A stretch of DNA of 64,000 nt from Synechococcus sp. WH 7803. Lineage in GTDB: Bacteria > Cyanobacteriota > Cyanobacteriia > PCC-6307 > Cyanobiaceae. Positions 35,321 to 45,931 of this stretch are shown one piece after another. The stretch is taken from the NCBI GenBank assembly GCA_000063505.1, contig CT971583.1, forward strand, positions 1,705,918 through 1,769,917. The letters are read 5' to 3'. Below the pieces are notes generated by a model that worked only from the letters and a program-made list of their open reading frames with translations, did no database searches and was not told the DNA's origin. The position numbers and the translations under genes are program-made. Every line of letters starts with the position of its first letter. Within the stretch, counting starts at the first letter, position 1.

Positions 35321-36472
35321 GTGATCGGATACATCTCCGACAATCTGCTCCTGCCAATCCTGGATTTCTTCTATGGATTGGTTCCGAGCTACGGACTGGC
35401 CATCGTGGCGCTGACGGTTGTCATTCGCCTGGCACTGTTCCCGCTCAGCGCTGGTTCCATTCGCAGCGCCCGGCGCATGCGCATTGCCCAGCCGGTGATG
35501 CAGAAACGCCAAGCCGAAATCAAGGCCCGTTTTGCCAGCAACCCTCAGAAGCAACAGGAGGAACTGGGAAAACTGATGAAGGAATTCGGCAGCCCGTTGG
35601 CCGGCTGTCTGCCTCTGTTGGTGCAGATGCCGATCCTCTTCGCCCTGTTCGCCACCCTGCGGGGATCACCGTTCGCCGACGTCCCCTACACCCTCAATCT
35701 CAAGGTGTTGCCTGCCGAGCAGATCGCCGCCGTTGATCCCAAACCGTTCAACAGCGCCAGTCACTCGATTTTCGTGACGGAAACCGATCACGTGCCCGTG
35801 ATTGCCAGCCTCCCCGGTGGCACCAAGATCGGCGCCGGAGAGAACGTCCAGATTCAGCTCCAAACAAAAAGCGGAGAACCCTTCAGCAACGTTCTCAGCG
35901 ACGTGGAGAACGGTCAGTCCTTCCTTCCCAGCTGGTCGGTGACCAAAGGGGAATCGGTGGTGTCCGTCTCTGAGGACGGCACCATCCAGGCCTTGGCCCC
36001 GGGGGATGCCACGGTTGAGGGCAAGATCCCAGGACTGGCAGCACGCAGCGGCTTTCTGTTCATCAAGGCCCTTGGCCAAGTGGGCTTCTACACCGAAGGA
36101 TCCATCAACTGGGACATCGCCATCCTCGTGGGTGCCTTCGGCTTGAGCCTCTTCATCTCCCAGCTCCTGTCGGGCATGGGCATGCCGGCCAACCCCCAGC
36201 AAGCCACGGCCAACAAGATCACGCCTGTGATGATCACTGGCATGTTTCTGTTCTTCCCACTGCCGGCCGGCGTTTTGCTCTACATGGTGATCGCCAATAT
36301 CTTCCAGGCCCTGCAGACCTTCCTGCTCACCCGCGAAGCACTTCCCGACAACCTGCAAGCGATCCTGGATGACCAGATGAAACAGCAGGCCCAGACCCCT
36401 GCTACCGCCACGGCCGGTGGTGGATCCCAGGCCGGCCGCCTGCCCTTTGAACCCAAAGGCGGAAACAAATGA
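35321..36472 (+). CDS. yidC: membrane protein insertase YidC/Oxa1/Alb3 family
   Basis: A 383-residue insertase, GTG start ([19 protein letters not shown]). First span [22 protein letters not shown] carries the conserved Arg; then [15 protein letters not shown] and [16 protein letters not shown]. Between the second and third spans is a long soluble insertion (residues ~125-255) that includes a segment like a bacterial Ig-like BIG2 repeat ([20 protein letters not shown], then [11 protein letters not shown]). The last spans contain [22 protein letters not shown]. It inserts thylakoid and plasma membrane proteins. Confidence 0.95.
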   Translation: MIGYISDNLLLPILDFFYGLVPSYGLAIVALTVVIRLALFPLSAGSIRSARRMRIAQPVMQKRQAEIKARFASNPQKQQEELGKLMKEFGSPLAGCLPLLVQMPILFALFATLRGSPFADVPYTLNLKVLPAEQIAAVDPKPFNSASHSIFVTETDHVPVIASLPGGTKIGAGENVQIQLQTKSGEPFSNVLSDVENGQSFLPSWSVTKGESVVSVSEDGTIQALAPGDATVEGKIPGLAARSGFLFIKALGQVGFYTEGSINWDIAILVGAFGLSLFISQLLSGMGMPANPQQATANKITPVMITGMFLFFPLPAGVLLYMVIANIFQALQTFLLTREALPDNLQAILDDQMKQQAQTPATATAGGGSQAGRLPFEPKGGNK

Positions 36473-37023
36473 TTCCCGGCCTGGAGCCGGTGGCGTTGCG
36501 AGAGCTCCAGGCCCTGGGTCAACCCAGGGTTTGGGAGGTGGATGGAACCCACGACGAGCTTGCAAGCCTCACACCGATCCGCGGGCGCGTCTGCGCCGAA
36601 CACCGCGGCAACATCCTTGAGGTTGAAGGGTCCCTGAGCACCATCATTTGCTTGCGCTGTGACCGCTGCCTTGGTCACTTCAATCAGGAACTCAACGTCG
36701 AGAATCGCGAACTGATCTGGCTTGGTTCGGATCCCTCCGATGCCAACGTCAGCACTCCAGAGTTGGATGCGGCAGTCCCCGAAGGCCTGATGGAGTGTTT
36801 GGACCCACGGGGGCGTTTCGAGCCTGAACGCTGGGTGTTTGAGCAACTGAGTCTGCAGATGTCGGTGGTCAACTTCTGCGGAGATCACTGCCCAGGCCCC
36901 CCCCTGCAGACCAGCACCCCAGCAGCCTCCACACCACCAACGCCACTGAAGGATCCCCGTTGGCAGGCTTTGCGGGATCTTCAGGCTTCCATGCAGCCAC
37001 CGTCCGACCAACCCGATGACTGA
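36469..37023 (+). CDS. DUF177 (YceD-like) protein
   Basis: A 184-residue protein of the YceD/DUF177 family, which in other bacteria and plastids is tied to rRNA or ribosomal protein metabolism. It shows the CxxC pair in [18 protein letters not shown] (residues ~62-79), and C-terminal [21 protein letters not shown], two more cysteines possibly completing a metal site. The ATG overlaps the yidC stop (ATGA). Proline-rich tail. Confidence 0.85.
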   Translation: MIPGLEPVALRELQALGQPRVWEVDGTHDELASLTPIRGRVCAEHRGNILEVEGSLSTIICLRCDRCLGHFNQELNVENRELIWLGSDPSDANVSTPELDAAVPEGLMECLDPRGRFEPERWVFEQLSLQMSVVNFCGDHCPGPPLQTSTPAASTPPTPLKDPRWQALRDLQASMQPPSDQPDD

Positions 37024-38515
37024 ATCCTGGAGCCGTCAGCTGGATCTCCTGATCCGCTCGGGAACCCCCCTGATCTGGATCCGCAGCCACGAGGAAGAAA
37101 GGGTGGAGGCCCTCCTGGCCCAGGCCAGTGACCGTCTCGGCGACCGTTTGCTGGCGCGCTGGGATTTTGTTGGCGGTCTTCGCGGTGCTCTCGGCCAGGA
37201 GGCCCTGGGGGCTCGGCAGCCGATGGCGGTTCTGCAGTGGTTAAAGGAACGGTCGAGCAACGACCCCACCCTGCTGCTGCTCAAGGATGTGCATCGGTTC
37301 TGTGATGACCCGGGCATCGCACGCATGCTGCGCAATCTGGCCAGCGAGCTGCGATCCACCCCCCACACCTTGATCCTGAGCTGCGGCCAGTGGACGCCCC
37401 CTGCCGACCTCGACGAAGCGCTCACCCTTCTCGATCTGCCCCTGCCTCGGGAGGAGGAATTGCGGACGCTGCTGAGCAACATCGCCAGAGCCAGTGGGTC
37501 TGTCCTCGAGGAGGACGTGCTGGAGGAGCTCACCCACGCCTGCTGCGGACTCAGCGAAGCCAGGGTGAGGCATGTGGCCGCCAAGGCCCTGGCCCAGCGG
37601 GGCTGCCTCAGCCGCGACGATCTGAGCGATGTGCTCGAGGAGAAACGCCTGTCTCTGGCCCGCAGCGAGGTGCTGGAGTTTTGCCGCACGGATGCCACGC
37701 CCGCGGATATCGGTGGGCTGGAAACCCTGAAGCACTGGCTCGATCAGCGGCACCGCGCCTTCAGCGACGAGGCACGGCGTTTCGGGCTGCCCCTGCCGCG
37801 CGGTGTGCTGCTGGTGGGTCCCCAGGGAACGGGAAAATCACTCACCGCCCGAGCCATTGCCCACAGCTGGTCGATGCCCCTGCTGCGGCTGGATGTGGGC
37901 CGTTTGTTCTCAGGGCTGGTTGGGGCCAGCGAGGCACGCACGCGCGACATGATTTTGCGCGCCGAAGCCATGGCGCCCTGTGTGCTGTGGATTGATGAAA
38001 TCGACAAGGGCTTCGGCCAGGACAGCCGCAGCGACGGCGGCACCAGTCAGAGGGTTCTGGCCACGGTGCTCACCTGGATGGCCGAGAAACGCTCCGCTGT
38101 GTTTGTGGTGGCCACGGCCAACGGTGTGGAGCGCCTGCCCCCCGAACTGCTGCGAAAGGGTCGCTTTGACGAGATCTTCCTTCTCGACCTGCCATCGCGA
38201 GAGGAGCGCTGCGGCATCCTCAGCCTCCATCTCCAGCGCAGACGGCCGCAACTCGATCTGCCCCTGTCCACCGTGGTGGACCGCACGGAGAGCTATTCCG
38301 GCGCCGAGCTCGAGCAGGTGGTCATCGAAGCGATGCACCTCGCCTTTGCGGAGCGCCGGGAGCTCAACGAAAGCGATCTGATCAAGGCTGCATCCCAGCT
38401 GGTGCCCCTGGCGCGCACGGCCCGCGAACAGCTCGACGCCCTGAAGCAGTGGGCCAGCGCAGGCCGTGCCAGGCCCGCTTCATTGCGGCAAGTAACGAAC
38501 CCTGACGCGCCGTAA
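37016..38515 (+). CDS. AAA ATPase, Ycf46-like
   Basis: A 499-residue AAA+ protein with an N-terminal non-catalytic part (residues 1-225, LLIRSGTPLIWIRSHEEERVEALL type) and one AAA module: Walker A VGPQGTGKSLTARAIA, Walker B VLWIDEIDKGF, sensor/arginine finger region LPPELLRKGRFDEIFLLDLPSREER. This matches plastid/cyanobacterial Ycf46. A Synechocystis homologue has been reported to affect inorganic carbon use. Overlaps the DUF177 gene by 8 bases. Confidence 0.88.
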   Translation: MTESWSRQLDLLIRSGTPLIWIRSHEEERVEALLAQASDRLGDRLLARWDFVGGLRGALGQEALGARQPMAVLQWLKERSSNDPTLLLLKDVHRFCDDPGIARMLRNLASELRSTPHTLILSCGQWTPPADLDEALTLLDLPLPREEELRTLLSNIARASGSVLEEDVLEELTHACCGLSEARVRHVAAKALAQRGCLSRDDLSDVLEEKRLSLARSEVLEFCRTDATPADIGGLETLKHWLDQRHRAFSDEARRFGLPLPRGVLLVGPQGTGKSLTARAIAHSWSMPLLRLDVGRLFSGLVGASEARTRDMILRAEAMAPCVLWIDEIDKGFGQDSRSDGGTSQRVLATVLTWMAEKRSAVFVVATANGVERLPPELLRKGRFDEIFLLDLPSREERCGILSLHLQRRRPQLDLPLSTVVDRTESYSGAELEQVVIEAMHLAFAERRELNESDLIKAASQLVPLARTAREQLDALKQWASAGRARPASLRQVTNPDAP

Positions 38516-38527
38516 CGAATCCAGGGG

Positions 38528-38543
38528 TGTCGTCGAGACGACA
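38528..38543. repeat. short inverted repeat upstream of a small gene
   Basis: TGTCGTC (38528-38534) and GACGACA (38537-38543) are perfect complements with a two-base centre. It lies 13 bases after the AAA ATPase stop and 45 bases before a small gene. No T-run follows, so an operator is as likely as a terminator. Confidence 0.4.
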
Positions 38544-38587
38544 TCGAACAAGCTCCGTAGGTTGCCGGGACTACAGAAAATTCGGCT

Positions 38588-38749
38588 GTGAACCGTACCA
38601 CTGACCTCACCACCCAACTCGCCGCCGCCTGCCTTGGCGCTGGAGTGATCACCACTGTTGCCGTGGTGCAAGGCCAGAATCCGATCACCGCCCTCGGCAT
38701 CACTCTGTTCTCCGCCGTGGCGGCTGTGATGGTCGGCCAGGTTCTCTGA
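38588..38749 (+). CDS. small two-span membrane protein (53 aa)
   Basis: GTG start at 38588 gives MNRTTDLTTQLAAACLGAGV and then VAVVQGQNPITALGITLFSAVAAVMVGQVL (in parts). Two short hydrophobic helices are separated by GQNP. The frame is clean, stop TGA at 38749. It fills the gap between the AAA ATPase and serS. Unknown; too small for usual gene callers but composition fits a real membrane peptide. Confidence 0.6.
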   Translation: MNRTTDLTTQLAAACLGAGVITTVAVVQGQNPITALGITLFSAVAAVMVGQVL

Positions 38750-38807
38750 CTCAGCCGAAGCTCTGAAGGCGGACGCTTAGGCTGCCCGCGCCATCATTGA
38801 AATCCCT

Positions 38808-40085
38808 GTGCTCGATCAGCGTCTGGTGCGAGAGAACCCTGAGCTGATGGCTAGGGAGCTTGCTCGCCGCGGCTTGACGGTTGATCTCAACAGCCTGCAA
38901 GCCCTGGCCCAACAGCAGCGCGACCTCGAGGAGCAGCGCAGCAGCCTGCAAGCCGAAGGCAACCGTGTGGGCAAGGAGGTTGGCCTCAAGATCAAGGCAG
39001 GGGCGGATCCGAAGGGCAGCGACGTGGCTGAGCTGCGTCAGCAGGGCAACGCCATCAAACAAAAGGTGGCCGTGCTGGAGGACGAGGAACGTCAACTGGC
39101 CGCCGAGCTGAAGACCCAGCTGCTCACCTTTCCCAATCTCCCCTCGCCCGCCTGTCCGGACGGCCGGGACGAGAACGACAACATCGAGGTCCGCAGCTGG
39201 GGAGACCCACGCCGCCAGGAGGGGCTGGATGAGCACTGGGCCATTGCCGATCGCCTGGGCCTGCTCGACAGTGAACGCTCGGTGCGGATCGCGCAGAGCC
39301 GTTTTGTGACGTTGTTCGGGCAGGGTGCGCGCCTGGAGCGAGCCCTGATCAACTTCATGCTGGATCTCCACACCGGCAAGGGCTATCGCGAAGTTCTGCC
39401 TCCGGTGCTCGTGAACAGCGCCAGCCTCACGGGTTCAGGCCAACTGCCCAAATTCGCTGAGGAAAGCTTTCGTTGCGCGGACGACGACCTTTGGCTCACC
39501 CCCACAGCCGAGGTACCGCTGACCTCGCTGCACCGCGATGAAATCATTCCGCTCGATCAACTGCCCCTGCGTTACGTGGCCTACAGCCCCTGCTTCCGGC
39601 GGGAAGCGGGCAGCTACGGGCGCGACACCCGGGGCCTGATCCGCCTGCATCAGTTCAACAAAGTTGAGCTGTATTGGTTTGTGCATCCCGACCACGCCGA
39701 CGAGGCGCATGCGGCAATCACCGCCGATGCCGAAGCCGTTCTTCAGGCGCTCGAGCTGCCTTACCGGGTGCTCGAGCTCTGCACCGGTGATCTGGGGTTC
39801 TCCGCAGCGCGCACCTACGACCTGGAAGTGTGGCTTGCAGGGGCCGGGGCCTACCGGGAAATCTCCAGTTGCAGCGTTTGCGGCGATTTCCAGGCGCGGC
39901 GCTCATCCATCCGCACCAAAGACGGCAAGACCACCCGGCTTGTGCACACCCTCAACGGAAGCGGCCTAGCCATCGGCCGCACCATGGCTGCCCTGCTGGA
40001 GAACGGTCAGCAGGCTGATGGCAGTGTTCTCCTGCCCCAGGCGCTCGTGCCTTACTTCGGTTCGGATCGTCTCCAGCCAGAATGA
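38808..40085 (+). CDS. serS: seryl-tRNA synthetase
   Basis: A 425-residue class II aminoacyl-tRNA synthetase charging tRNA-Ser. GTG start (MLDQRLVRENPELMAREL). The N-terminal coiled-coil arm spans residues ~30-100 (LQALAQQQRDLEEQRSSLQAE, in part). Class II motif 2 is YSPCFRREAGSYGRDTRGLIRLHQF and motif 3 LNGSGLAIGRTMAALLEN. Complete and of normal length. Confidence 0.97.
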   Translation: MLDQRLVRENPELMARELARRGLTVDLNSLQALAQQQRDLEEQRSSLQAEGNRVGKEVGLKIKAGADPKGSDVAELRQQGNAIKQKVAVLEDEERQLAAELKTQLLTFPNLPSPACPDGRDENDNIEVRSWGDPRRQEGLDEHWAIADRLGLLDSERSVRIAQSRFVTLFGQGARLERALINFMLDLHTGKGYREVLPPVLVNSASLTGSGQLPKFAEESFRCADDDLWLTPTAEVPLTSLHRDEIIPLDQLPLRYVAYSPCFRREAGSYGRDTRGLIRLHQFNKVELYWFVHPDHADEAHAAITADAEAVLQALELPYRVLELCTGDLGFSAARTYDLEVWLAGAGAYREISSCSVCGDFQARRSSIRTKDGKTTRLVHTLNGSGLAIGRTMAALLENGQQADGSVLLPQALVPYFGSDRLQPE

Positions 40086-40104
40086 TCCGACTGCGTGAAT
40101 CCTC

Positions 40105-41193
40105 ATGAACGTTCTGGCCTCACTGCTCGCTCTGGGGCTCCTGATCGTGATTCATGAGGCAGGTCATTTTCTGGCCGCCCGCCTGCAAGGCATCCGCGTG
40201 AACGGCTTTTCTGTGGGCTTCGGGCCAGCGCTGCTCAAAACCGAGCGCAACGGCGTTACCTATGCCCTGCGGTTGCTGCCCCTTGGCGGTTTCGTCTCCT
40301 TCCCCGATGACGACGACGACAACGATCAATCCATTCCTTTGGATGATCCGGATTTGTTGCGCAACCGTCCGATCCCCCAACGCGTGCTCGTGATCAGTGC
40401 CGGGGTGTTGGCGAATCTGCTGTTGGCCTGGCTGGTGCTGGTGGGCCATACGGCCGCGGCCGGTGTTCCCGGTGATCCAGCTCCCGGCGTGGTGGTGATG
40501 ACGGTGCAGGACGGCGCTCCAGCCGCTCAAGCCGGACTGAGACCAGGAGATCGCATTCTCTCCATCGATGCCCAAACCCTCGGCAGCGGAGAGTCAGCGG
40601 TTCGGGCCGCCGTTGAACCGATCCGCCGCAGCCCCGGCCAGAAGCTTGAACTCGAGGTTCAGCGCGGTGAGGCTGTCAGCACCCTGCGGCTCACCCCCGC
40701 TGACCAGCAGGGCACCGGTCGGATCGGCGCCCAGCTGCAGGTGGCGATGGGTGGTGGAAGCCGTCCGGTGCGCTCTCCCTTGGAAGCGATCAGCGCTGGC
40801 AGCAGGCAATTCGCCAGTCTGTTCAGCCGAACGGTGTCGGGCTACGCCAGTTTGTTCACCGATTTCAGCTCCACCGCCCAGCAGGTGTCTGGGCCCGTGA
40901 AGATCGTGGAGATGGGGGCACAACTCTCCAGCCAGGGAGGGTCTGGCCTGGCCCTGTTCCTGGCTCTGATCTCCATCAATCTTGGTGTCCTCAACGCCCT
41001 GCCCCTTCCCCTTCTTGATGGCGGACAACTGGTTTTCCTTCTGCTGGAGGGTCTGCGGGGACGGCCGCTGCCCGAACGCTTCCAACTGGCAGTGATGCAA
41101 TCCAGCCTGCTGCTCGTGCTCGGCCTGAGCGTGCTGTTGATCGTGCGTGACACCAGCCAGCTGACGGTGGTGCGCCAATTGATGGGCCAATGA
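40105..41193 (+). CDS. rseP: RseP/S2P-type membrane metalloprotease
   Basis: A 362-residue site-2 protease. Zinc motif H17-E-A-G-H21 in the first span ([15 protein letters not shown]), a PDZ domain around residues 125-190 ([27 protein letters not shown], in parts), and the third zinc ligand motif [13 protein letters not shown]. Such proteases cut membrane-bound anti-sigma factors or clear signal peptides. About 19 bases after serS. Confidence 0.92.
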
Positions 41194-41236
41194 AGCAGTA
41201 AAGTTTCAGATTGAACTGCTCTTTTCCCACCGCTGC

Positions 41237-41539
41237 ATGGCCAAGAAGTCGATGATCGCTCGCGATGCGAAGCGCAAGAAGATGGTTGAGCGCTTTGCCG
41301 CCAAGCGGTCGGCCCTGATGGCCGCCTTCAATGCAGCGGAGGATCCCATGGAGCGTCTGGAAATCCACCGCAAGATCCAGGGCCTGCCCCGGAACAGTGC
41401 TCCCACCCGCATGAGGAATCGTTGCTGGGCCACCGGCAAGCCCCGGGGCGTGTATCGCGATTTCGGGCTGTGCCGCAACCAGCTGCGTGAACGCGCCCAC
41501 AAAGGCGAGCTCCCCGGCGTGGTGAAGTCCAGCTGGTGA
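41237..41539 (+). CDS. rpsN: 30S ribosomal protein S14
   Basis: A 100-residue basic protein: [39 protein letters not shown], and [20 protein letters not shown] near the end. It is the zinc-free (long, C-minus) S14. Followed by a strong intrinsic terminator. Confidence 0.97.
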
Positions 41540-41574
41540 TCACCGTTCCGCTGGAACGCCACTCAAAGAGGTTC

Positions 41575-41602
41575 GGAGGTGATCAATCACCTCCTTTTTT
41601 TT
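41575..41602 (+). terminator. Rho-independent terminator after rpsN
   Basis: GGAGGTGA (41575-41582), loop TCAA, TCACCTCC (41587-41594), then eight T (41595-41602). A textbook intrinsic terminator 36 bases after the rpsN stop and before pnp. Confidence 0.92.
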
Positions 41603-41700
41603 GCCTCAACACCGAACAAAACCCATGCGGACTGGCGGGAATTGGCGATTCGTTCCTGCTGAATGCCAGAATCACACTTGACAGAAAGACATAAGCACAA

Positions 41701-43866
41701 GTGCAAGGTCAGACACAGTCAATCTCCTTCGACGGTCGGGAGATTCGGCTGACCACGGGGCGCTATGCCCCCCAGGCCGGCGGATCCGTGATGATCGAGT
41801 GTGGTGACACCTCGGTGCTGGTCACCGCCACCCGTTCCTCAGGCCGGGAAGGCATCGACTTCCTGCCTCTCATCTGCGACTACGAAGAAAGGCTGTACGC
41901 CGCAGGACGCATCCCAGGCAGCTTCATGCGCCGGGAAGGCCGTCCCCCCGAGCGGGCCACCCTGATCAGCAGGCTGATCGATCGGCCGATGCGGCCGCTC
42001 TTCCCCAGCTGGCTCCGCGATGACCTGCAGATCGTTGCAACCTGCATGTCCCTCGATGAGCGCGTCCCGGCTGATGTGCTGTCAGTCACCGGTGCGTCGA
42101 TGGCCACCCTGCTGGCCGGCATTCCGTTCTACGGACCGATGGCCGCCGTACGCGTCGGCCTGCTCGGCGACGACTTCGTGCTCAATCCCAGCTACCGCGA
42201 AATCGAGCGAGGCGATCTGGATCTGGTGGTGGCAGGCACACCGGAAGGGATCGTGATGGTGGAAGCCGGAGCCAATCAGCTTCCCGAACAGGACGTGATC
42301 GAAGCGATCGACTTTGGCTACGAAGCCGTCTGCGAACTGATCAAAGCCCAGGAGTCGATCCTCAAGGACGCGGGGATCGAGCAGGTGAAGCCGGAACAAC
42401 CTGAAGAAGACTCCACCCTGCCGGTGTATCTGGAGAAGGCATGCACCAAGGCCATCGGCGAAGTGCTCAGCCAATTCGACCAAAGCAAGGCGGATCGTGA
42501 CAGCAAGCTCGATGCCATCCGCAGCAGCACCGCAGAAACGATCGAAGCTCTGAAAGACAGCGATCCGGTGCGCAAGCTGGTGTCAGCCAACAGCAAAGCG
42601 CTTCCCACCAGTTTCAAGGCGCTCACCAAGAAGCTGATGCGCCAGCAGATCGTGAAGGACGGCAAGCGGGTGGATGGCCGCAGCCTGGACCAGGTTCGCC
42701 CGATCAGTGCTGCCGCCGGGGTGCTTCCCAAACGCGTGCATGGTTCTGGCCTCTTCCAACGCGGGCTGACCCAGGTGCTCTCCACCGCCACCCTGGGCAC
42801 CCCCAGTGACGCGCAGGAGATGGATGACCTGAATCCCAGCACTGAAAAAACCTATCTGCATCACTACAACTTCCCCCCCTACTCCGTGGGTGAAACCAAG
42901 CCGATGCGCTCACCTGGCCGCAGGGAAATCGGCCATGGCGCCCTGGCAGAGCGCGCCATCCTGCCCGTGCTGCCCGCCAAGGACACCTTCCCTTACGTGG
43001 TGCGCGTGGTGAGCGAGGTGTTGAGTTCCAACGGCTCCACCTCCATGGGCTCTGTGTGCGGCAGCACCCTGGCCTTGATGGATGCCGGTGTTCCCCTCAA
43101 AGCACCCGTGAGTGGTGCTGCCATGGGACTGATCAAAGAAGGGGATGAGGTGCGGATTCTCACCGACATCCAGGGCATCGAGGATTTCCTCGGCGACATG
43201 GACTTCAAGGTGGCCGGCACCGACAAGGGCATCACCGCCCTGCAGATGGACATGAAGATCACCGGGCTGGCGATGGGCACCATTGCCGAGGCCATCAATC
43301 AAGCCAGACCGGCACGCCTGCACATCCTCGAAAAGATGATGGAGGCGATCGACACACCGCGCGACGGACTGTCTCCCCATGCCCCGCGTCTGCTGAGCTT
43401 CCGGATCGATCCGGAACTGATCGGCACCGTGATCGGTCCGGGCGGCCGCACGATCAAGGGCATCACCGAGCGCACCAACACCAAGATCGACATCGAAGAC
43501 AGCGGCATCGTGACCATCGCCTCCCACGACGGAGCGGCGGCCGATGAAGCGCAGAAGATCATCGAAGGGCTCACCCGCAAGGTGAATGAAGGCGAAGTCT
43601 TCAGCGGTGCGATCACGCGCATCATTCCGATCGGTGCCTTCGTGGAGATCCTTCCGGGCAAGGAGGGCATGATTCACATCTCCCAGCTGTCCGAAGCGCG
43701 CGTGGAAAAAGTGGAGGATGTGGTGAAAGTGGGCGACGAGGTCACCGTGCGCGTGCGCGAGATCGACAACCGTGGCCGCATCAACCTCACCCTGCGCGGC
43801 GTGCCTCAGAACGGTGAGGAGGCCGAACCCGCACCGGCTCCCACACCGGTCGCCCCTCTCAACTGA
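41701..43866 (+). CDS. pnp: polyribonucleotide nucleotidyltransferase (PNPase)
   Basis: A 721-residue phosphorolytic 3'-5' exoribonuclease. GTG start ([17 protein letters not shown]). Two RNase PH-like domains (residues ~1-210 and ~315-545, with the active-site FPPYSVGE and [13 protein letters not shown] segments), then a KH domain ([12 protein letters not shown], near residue 580) and an S1 domain ([29 protein letters not shown]). Ends in a short Pro/Ala tail. Confidence 0.97.
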   Translation: MQGQTQSISFDGREIRLTTGRYAPQAGGSVMIECGDTSVLVTATRSSGREGIDFLPLICDYEERLYAAGRIPGSFMRREGRPPERATLISRLIDRPMRPLFPSWLRDDLQIVATCMSLDERVPADVLSVTGASMATLLAGIPFYGPMAAVRVGLLGDDFVLNPSYREIERGDLDLVVAGTPEGIVMVEAGANQLPEQDVIEAIDFGYEAVCELIKAQESILKDAGIEQVKPEQPEEDSTLPVYLEKACTKAIGEVLSQFDQSKADRDSKLDAIRSSTAETIEALKDSDPVRKLVSANSKALPTSFKALTKKLMRQQIVKDGKRVDGRSLDQVRPISAAAGVLPKRVHGSGLFQRGLTQVLSTATLGTPSDAQEMDDLNPSTEKTYLHHYNFPPYSVGETKPMRSPGRREIGHGALAERAILPVLPAKDTFPYVVRVVSEVLSSNGSTSMGSVCGSTLALMDAGVPLKAPVSGAAMGLIKEGDEVRILTDIQGIEDFLGDMDFKVAGTDKGITALQMDMKITGLAMGTIAEAINQARPARLHILEKMMEAIDTPRDGLSPHAPRLLSFRIDPELIGTVIGPGGRTIKGITERTNTKIDIEDSGIVTIASHDGAAADEAQKIIEGLTRKVNEGEVFSGAITRIIPIGAFVEILPGKEGMIHISQLSEARVEKVEDVVKVGDEVTVRVREIDNRGRINLTLRGVPQNGEEAEPAPAPTPVAPLN

Positions 43867-43878
43867 GGAGCACCCGGG

Positions 43879-44790
43879 TCAAACCGGGAACCCCGGATCA
43901 ATCTCTGCCATCGCCCGTGCCGCCTGATCTTCCAGGGCGGCATGGGTTTTTCCATGGCTGGCGATCAGGCATCCAGCCTGACGGATGTCGCCGGTGTTGT
44001 AGGTGAGAAGACGGCCATCGGCATGGGTAAAGGCCCCTCCTGCCGCGAGCAACACCGCTTCTGGGGCCGCCATATCCCAGTCCTTCGGAGCACTCTTCCC
44101 AGACAGGGAGATGTACACATCGGCCTCTCCACGCAGGATCGTGGCCACTTTGCAACCAACGCTGCCCACCGCCTTGGAGCTGCCCAAGGGCAAGGCATCG
44201 ATCAGGCGTTCCAGCCGCTCATCGCGATGGCTGCGGCTGGCCACGAGCACCAGATCCTCGCTGCGATCACTGAAGCGCACGGGGCTGCGCTCGGCAGCAC
44301 GGTTCTCGCACCAGCTGCCCTGGCCCACCACGCCGAACCAGAGCTCATCGGCCTCTGGCAGCAGCACCACCCCCAGCACGGGACGCTCCCCCTGCACAAG
44401 AGCCAGGTGCACGGCGTATTCCCCCGTGCCCTGGAGAAAATCCTTGGTGCCATCGAGGGGGTCGAGAATCCAGAGCCACTCAGCAGCAAGGGGCTGGCCT
44501 GCGGTGAGCTGCTCCTTGGCGGTCTCCTCGCTCAGCAAGGTCCACCCGGCATCCGGGAAGGCCGCCCGCAAACCATCGAGAAGCCACTGATTCACGGCCA
44601 GATCCGCAGCCGAAACAGGGCCTTCACCGCCATCCTCAACGCTGAGCGCCCGGGAAAAACCGTGAGGGGGCTGCTCGCCGCGGGCGTAGGCACGGAGAAT
44701 ATCGGCCGCACCCCAACACAGCGGTCGCAGGGCCTCAAGCAGTTGGGCTTGATCGATGCCGGCGGGAAGGGTCGGAGCAATCGGCATCAT
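43879..44790 (-). CDS. cysQ: 3'(2'),5'-bisphosphate nucleotidase / inositol monophosphatase family
   Basis: A 303-residue lithium-sensitive phosphatase, CysQ-like, which recycles PAP made in sulfate assimilation. ATG 44790 or 44787 start (MMPIAPTLPAGIDQAQ). Metal-site motifs: LLSEETAKE (Glu), WILDPLDGTKDFLQGTGEYAVHLAL (the DPLDGT signature) and KSAPKDWDMAAPEAVLLAAGG. A longer frame to 44895 has no coding character. Convergent with pnp, 12 bases apart, and divergent from rsmI. Confidence 0.9.
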   Translation of the reverse strand: MMPIAPTLPAGIDQAQLLEALRPLCWGAADILRAYARGEQPPHGFSRALSVEDGGEGPVSAADLAVNQWLLDGLRAAFPDAGWTLLSEETAKEQLTAGQPLAAEWLWILDPLDGTKDFLQGTGEYAVHLALVQGERPVLGVVLLPEADELWFGVVGQGSWCENRAAERSPVRFSDRSEDLVLVASRSHRDERLERLIDALPLGSSKAVGSVGCKVATILRGEADVYISLSGKSAPKDWDMAAPEAVLLAAGGAFTHADGRLLTYNTGDIRQAGCLIASHGKTHAALEDQAARAMAEIDPGFPV

Positions 44791-44813
44791 GGAGAGATCT
44801 TGGCGGAGCCATT

Positions 44814-45680
44814 GTGAAGCAGCGGGCCGAGCCTGATGCCGGAGTGCTTTATGTGGTCGGCACCCCGATCGGGCACCTCGGTGACCTCTCCCCACGCGCC
44901 CGAGCTCTGCTGATCGCGGTGGACACCATCGCCTGCGAAGACACCCGCCACAGCGGCCAGCTCCTCAGCGCCCTGGGCTCAAAGGCGCGGCGCTGCAGTT
45001 TTCACCAGCACAACACCCACACCCGCATCCCCCAGCTCTTGGAGGAACTGAGGGACGGCCGCAGCGTTGCCGTGATCAGTGATGCCGGTCTGCCGGGCAT
45101 CAGCGACCCAGGAGAGGAGCTGGTGCGGGCAGCGCGAGAAGCCAACCACGGGGTGATCTGCATCCCGGGTCCCTGTGCCGCCACCACAGCACTTGTGAGC
45201 AGCGGTCTGCCCAGTGGTCGATTCTGCTTCGAGGGATTCCTCCCCACCAAGGGGCGGGAACGCAAGGAGCGCTTGGAGGATCTCGCCGTTGAGCAGCGCA
45301 CAACGGTGCTCTACGAAGCCCCCCATCGCCTGCTCAAACTGCTGGAGGAGCTCGCGGAACATTGCGGTGGCGAGCGGCCACTGCAGGTGGGCCGGGAGCT
45401 CACCAAACGCCATGAGGAGCAGGTGGGTCCCAGCGTGAAGGCCGCCTTGGAGCACTTCGCCCAGCACGCTCCCCAGGGGGAATTCACCCTGGTGCTGGGA
45501 GGGGCCACGGCCCGTGAAGTGCCCCAGTACAGCGACGAGCGCTGCCTCGAGGAGCTGCGCGAGCTGATCAAGCGGGGGCTGAAAGCCAGCGAAGCAGCCA
45601 GGGAGCTGGCCCCGGCCAGCGGGCGCAGCCGCCGAGAGCTGTATGCGCTACTGCATGAAGCGGAAAAGCAGGCAGACTGA
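44814..45680 (+). CDS. rsmI: 16S rRNA (cytidine-2'-O)-methyltransferase RsmI
   Basis: A 288-residue SAM-dependent tetrapyrrole-methylase-fold enzyme that modifies C1402 of 16S rRNA. GTG start. Motifs: LYVVGTPIGHLGDLSPRA, ACEDTRHSGQLL, VISDAGLPGISDPGEELVRAA, IPGPCAATTALVSSGLP, FCFEGFLPTKGRERKERL and TKRHEEQ. Full length. Confidence 0.96.
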   Translation: MKQRAEPDAGVLYVVGTPIGHLGDLSPRARALLIAVDTIACEDTRHSGQLLSALGSKARRCSFHQHNTHTRIPQLLEELRDGRSVAVISDAGLPGISDPGEELVRAAREANHGVICIPGPCAATTALVSSGLPSGRFCFEGFLPTKGRERKERLEDLAVEQRTTVLYEAPHRLLKLLEELAEHCGGERPLQVGRELTKRHEEQVGPSVKAALEHFAQHAPQGEFTLVLGGATAREVPQYSDERCLEELRELIKRGLKASEAARELAPASGRSRRELYALLHEAEKQAD

Positions 45681-45690
45681 CGAAGCCTCG

Positions 45691-45930
45691 ATGGTTGGCG
45701 CCATGCTGCTGCGCCTGCGTCTGCTGATGATCACCGTGGGCGGGAGTGCTGCCCTGCTGTTGGTGCTTTGCCTCGGTGCTCAGAATCTGGGAGACCGTTA
45801 CCGCCTGAACCTGGGTGTGGGCTCCACCGCACCGCTGCCAGCGGGCTTTGTGGTGGGCGTCAGTGCAGTGCTGGGTTTGCTTGGAGGCGGCAGCCTCACG
45901 GCCTTGCTGCTGCCAGACGCCAAACGTTGA
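45691..45930 (+). CDS. small two-span membrane protein (79 aa)
   Basis: ATG 45691 (MVGAMLLRLRLLMITVGGSA) gives two hydrophobic helices (residues ~7-27 and ~50-72) joined by a loop with GDRYRLNLGVGS. The longer frame from 45643 overlaps rsmI and is less likely. It follows rsmI by 10 bases. Seen in related genomes as a short conserved membrane protein by my recollection; function unknown. Confidence 0.65.
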   Translation: MVGAMLLRLRLLMITVGGSAALLLVLCLGAQNLGDRYRLNLGVGSTAPLPAGFVVGVSAVLGLLGGGSLTALLLPDAKR

Positions 45931-45931
45931 A

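Noticed and set aside
38491-38520. Two GTAACGAA copies before the small gene
   Set aside because: Only two copies 20 bases apart, partly inside the end of the AAA ATPase gene; not enough for a site.
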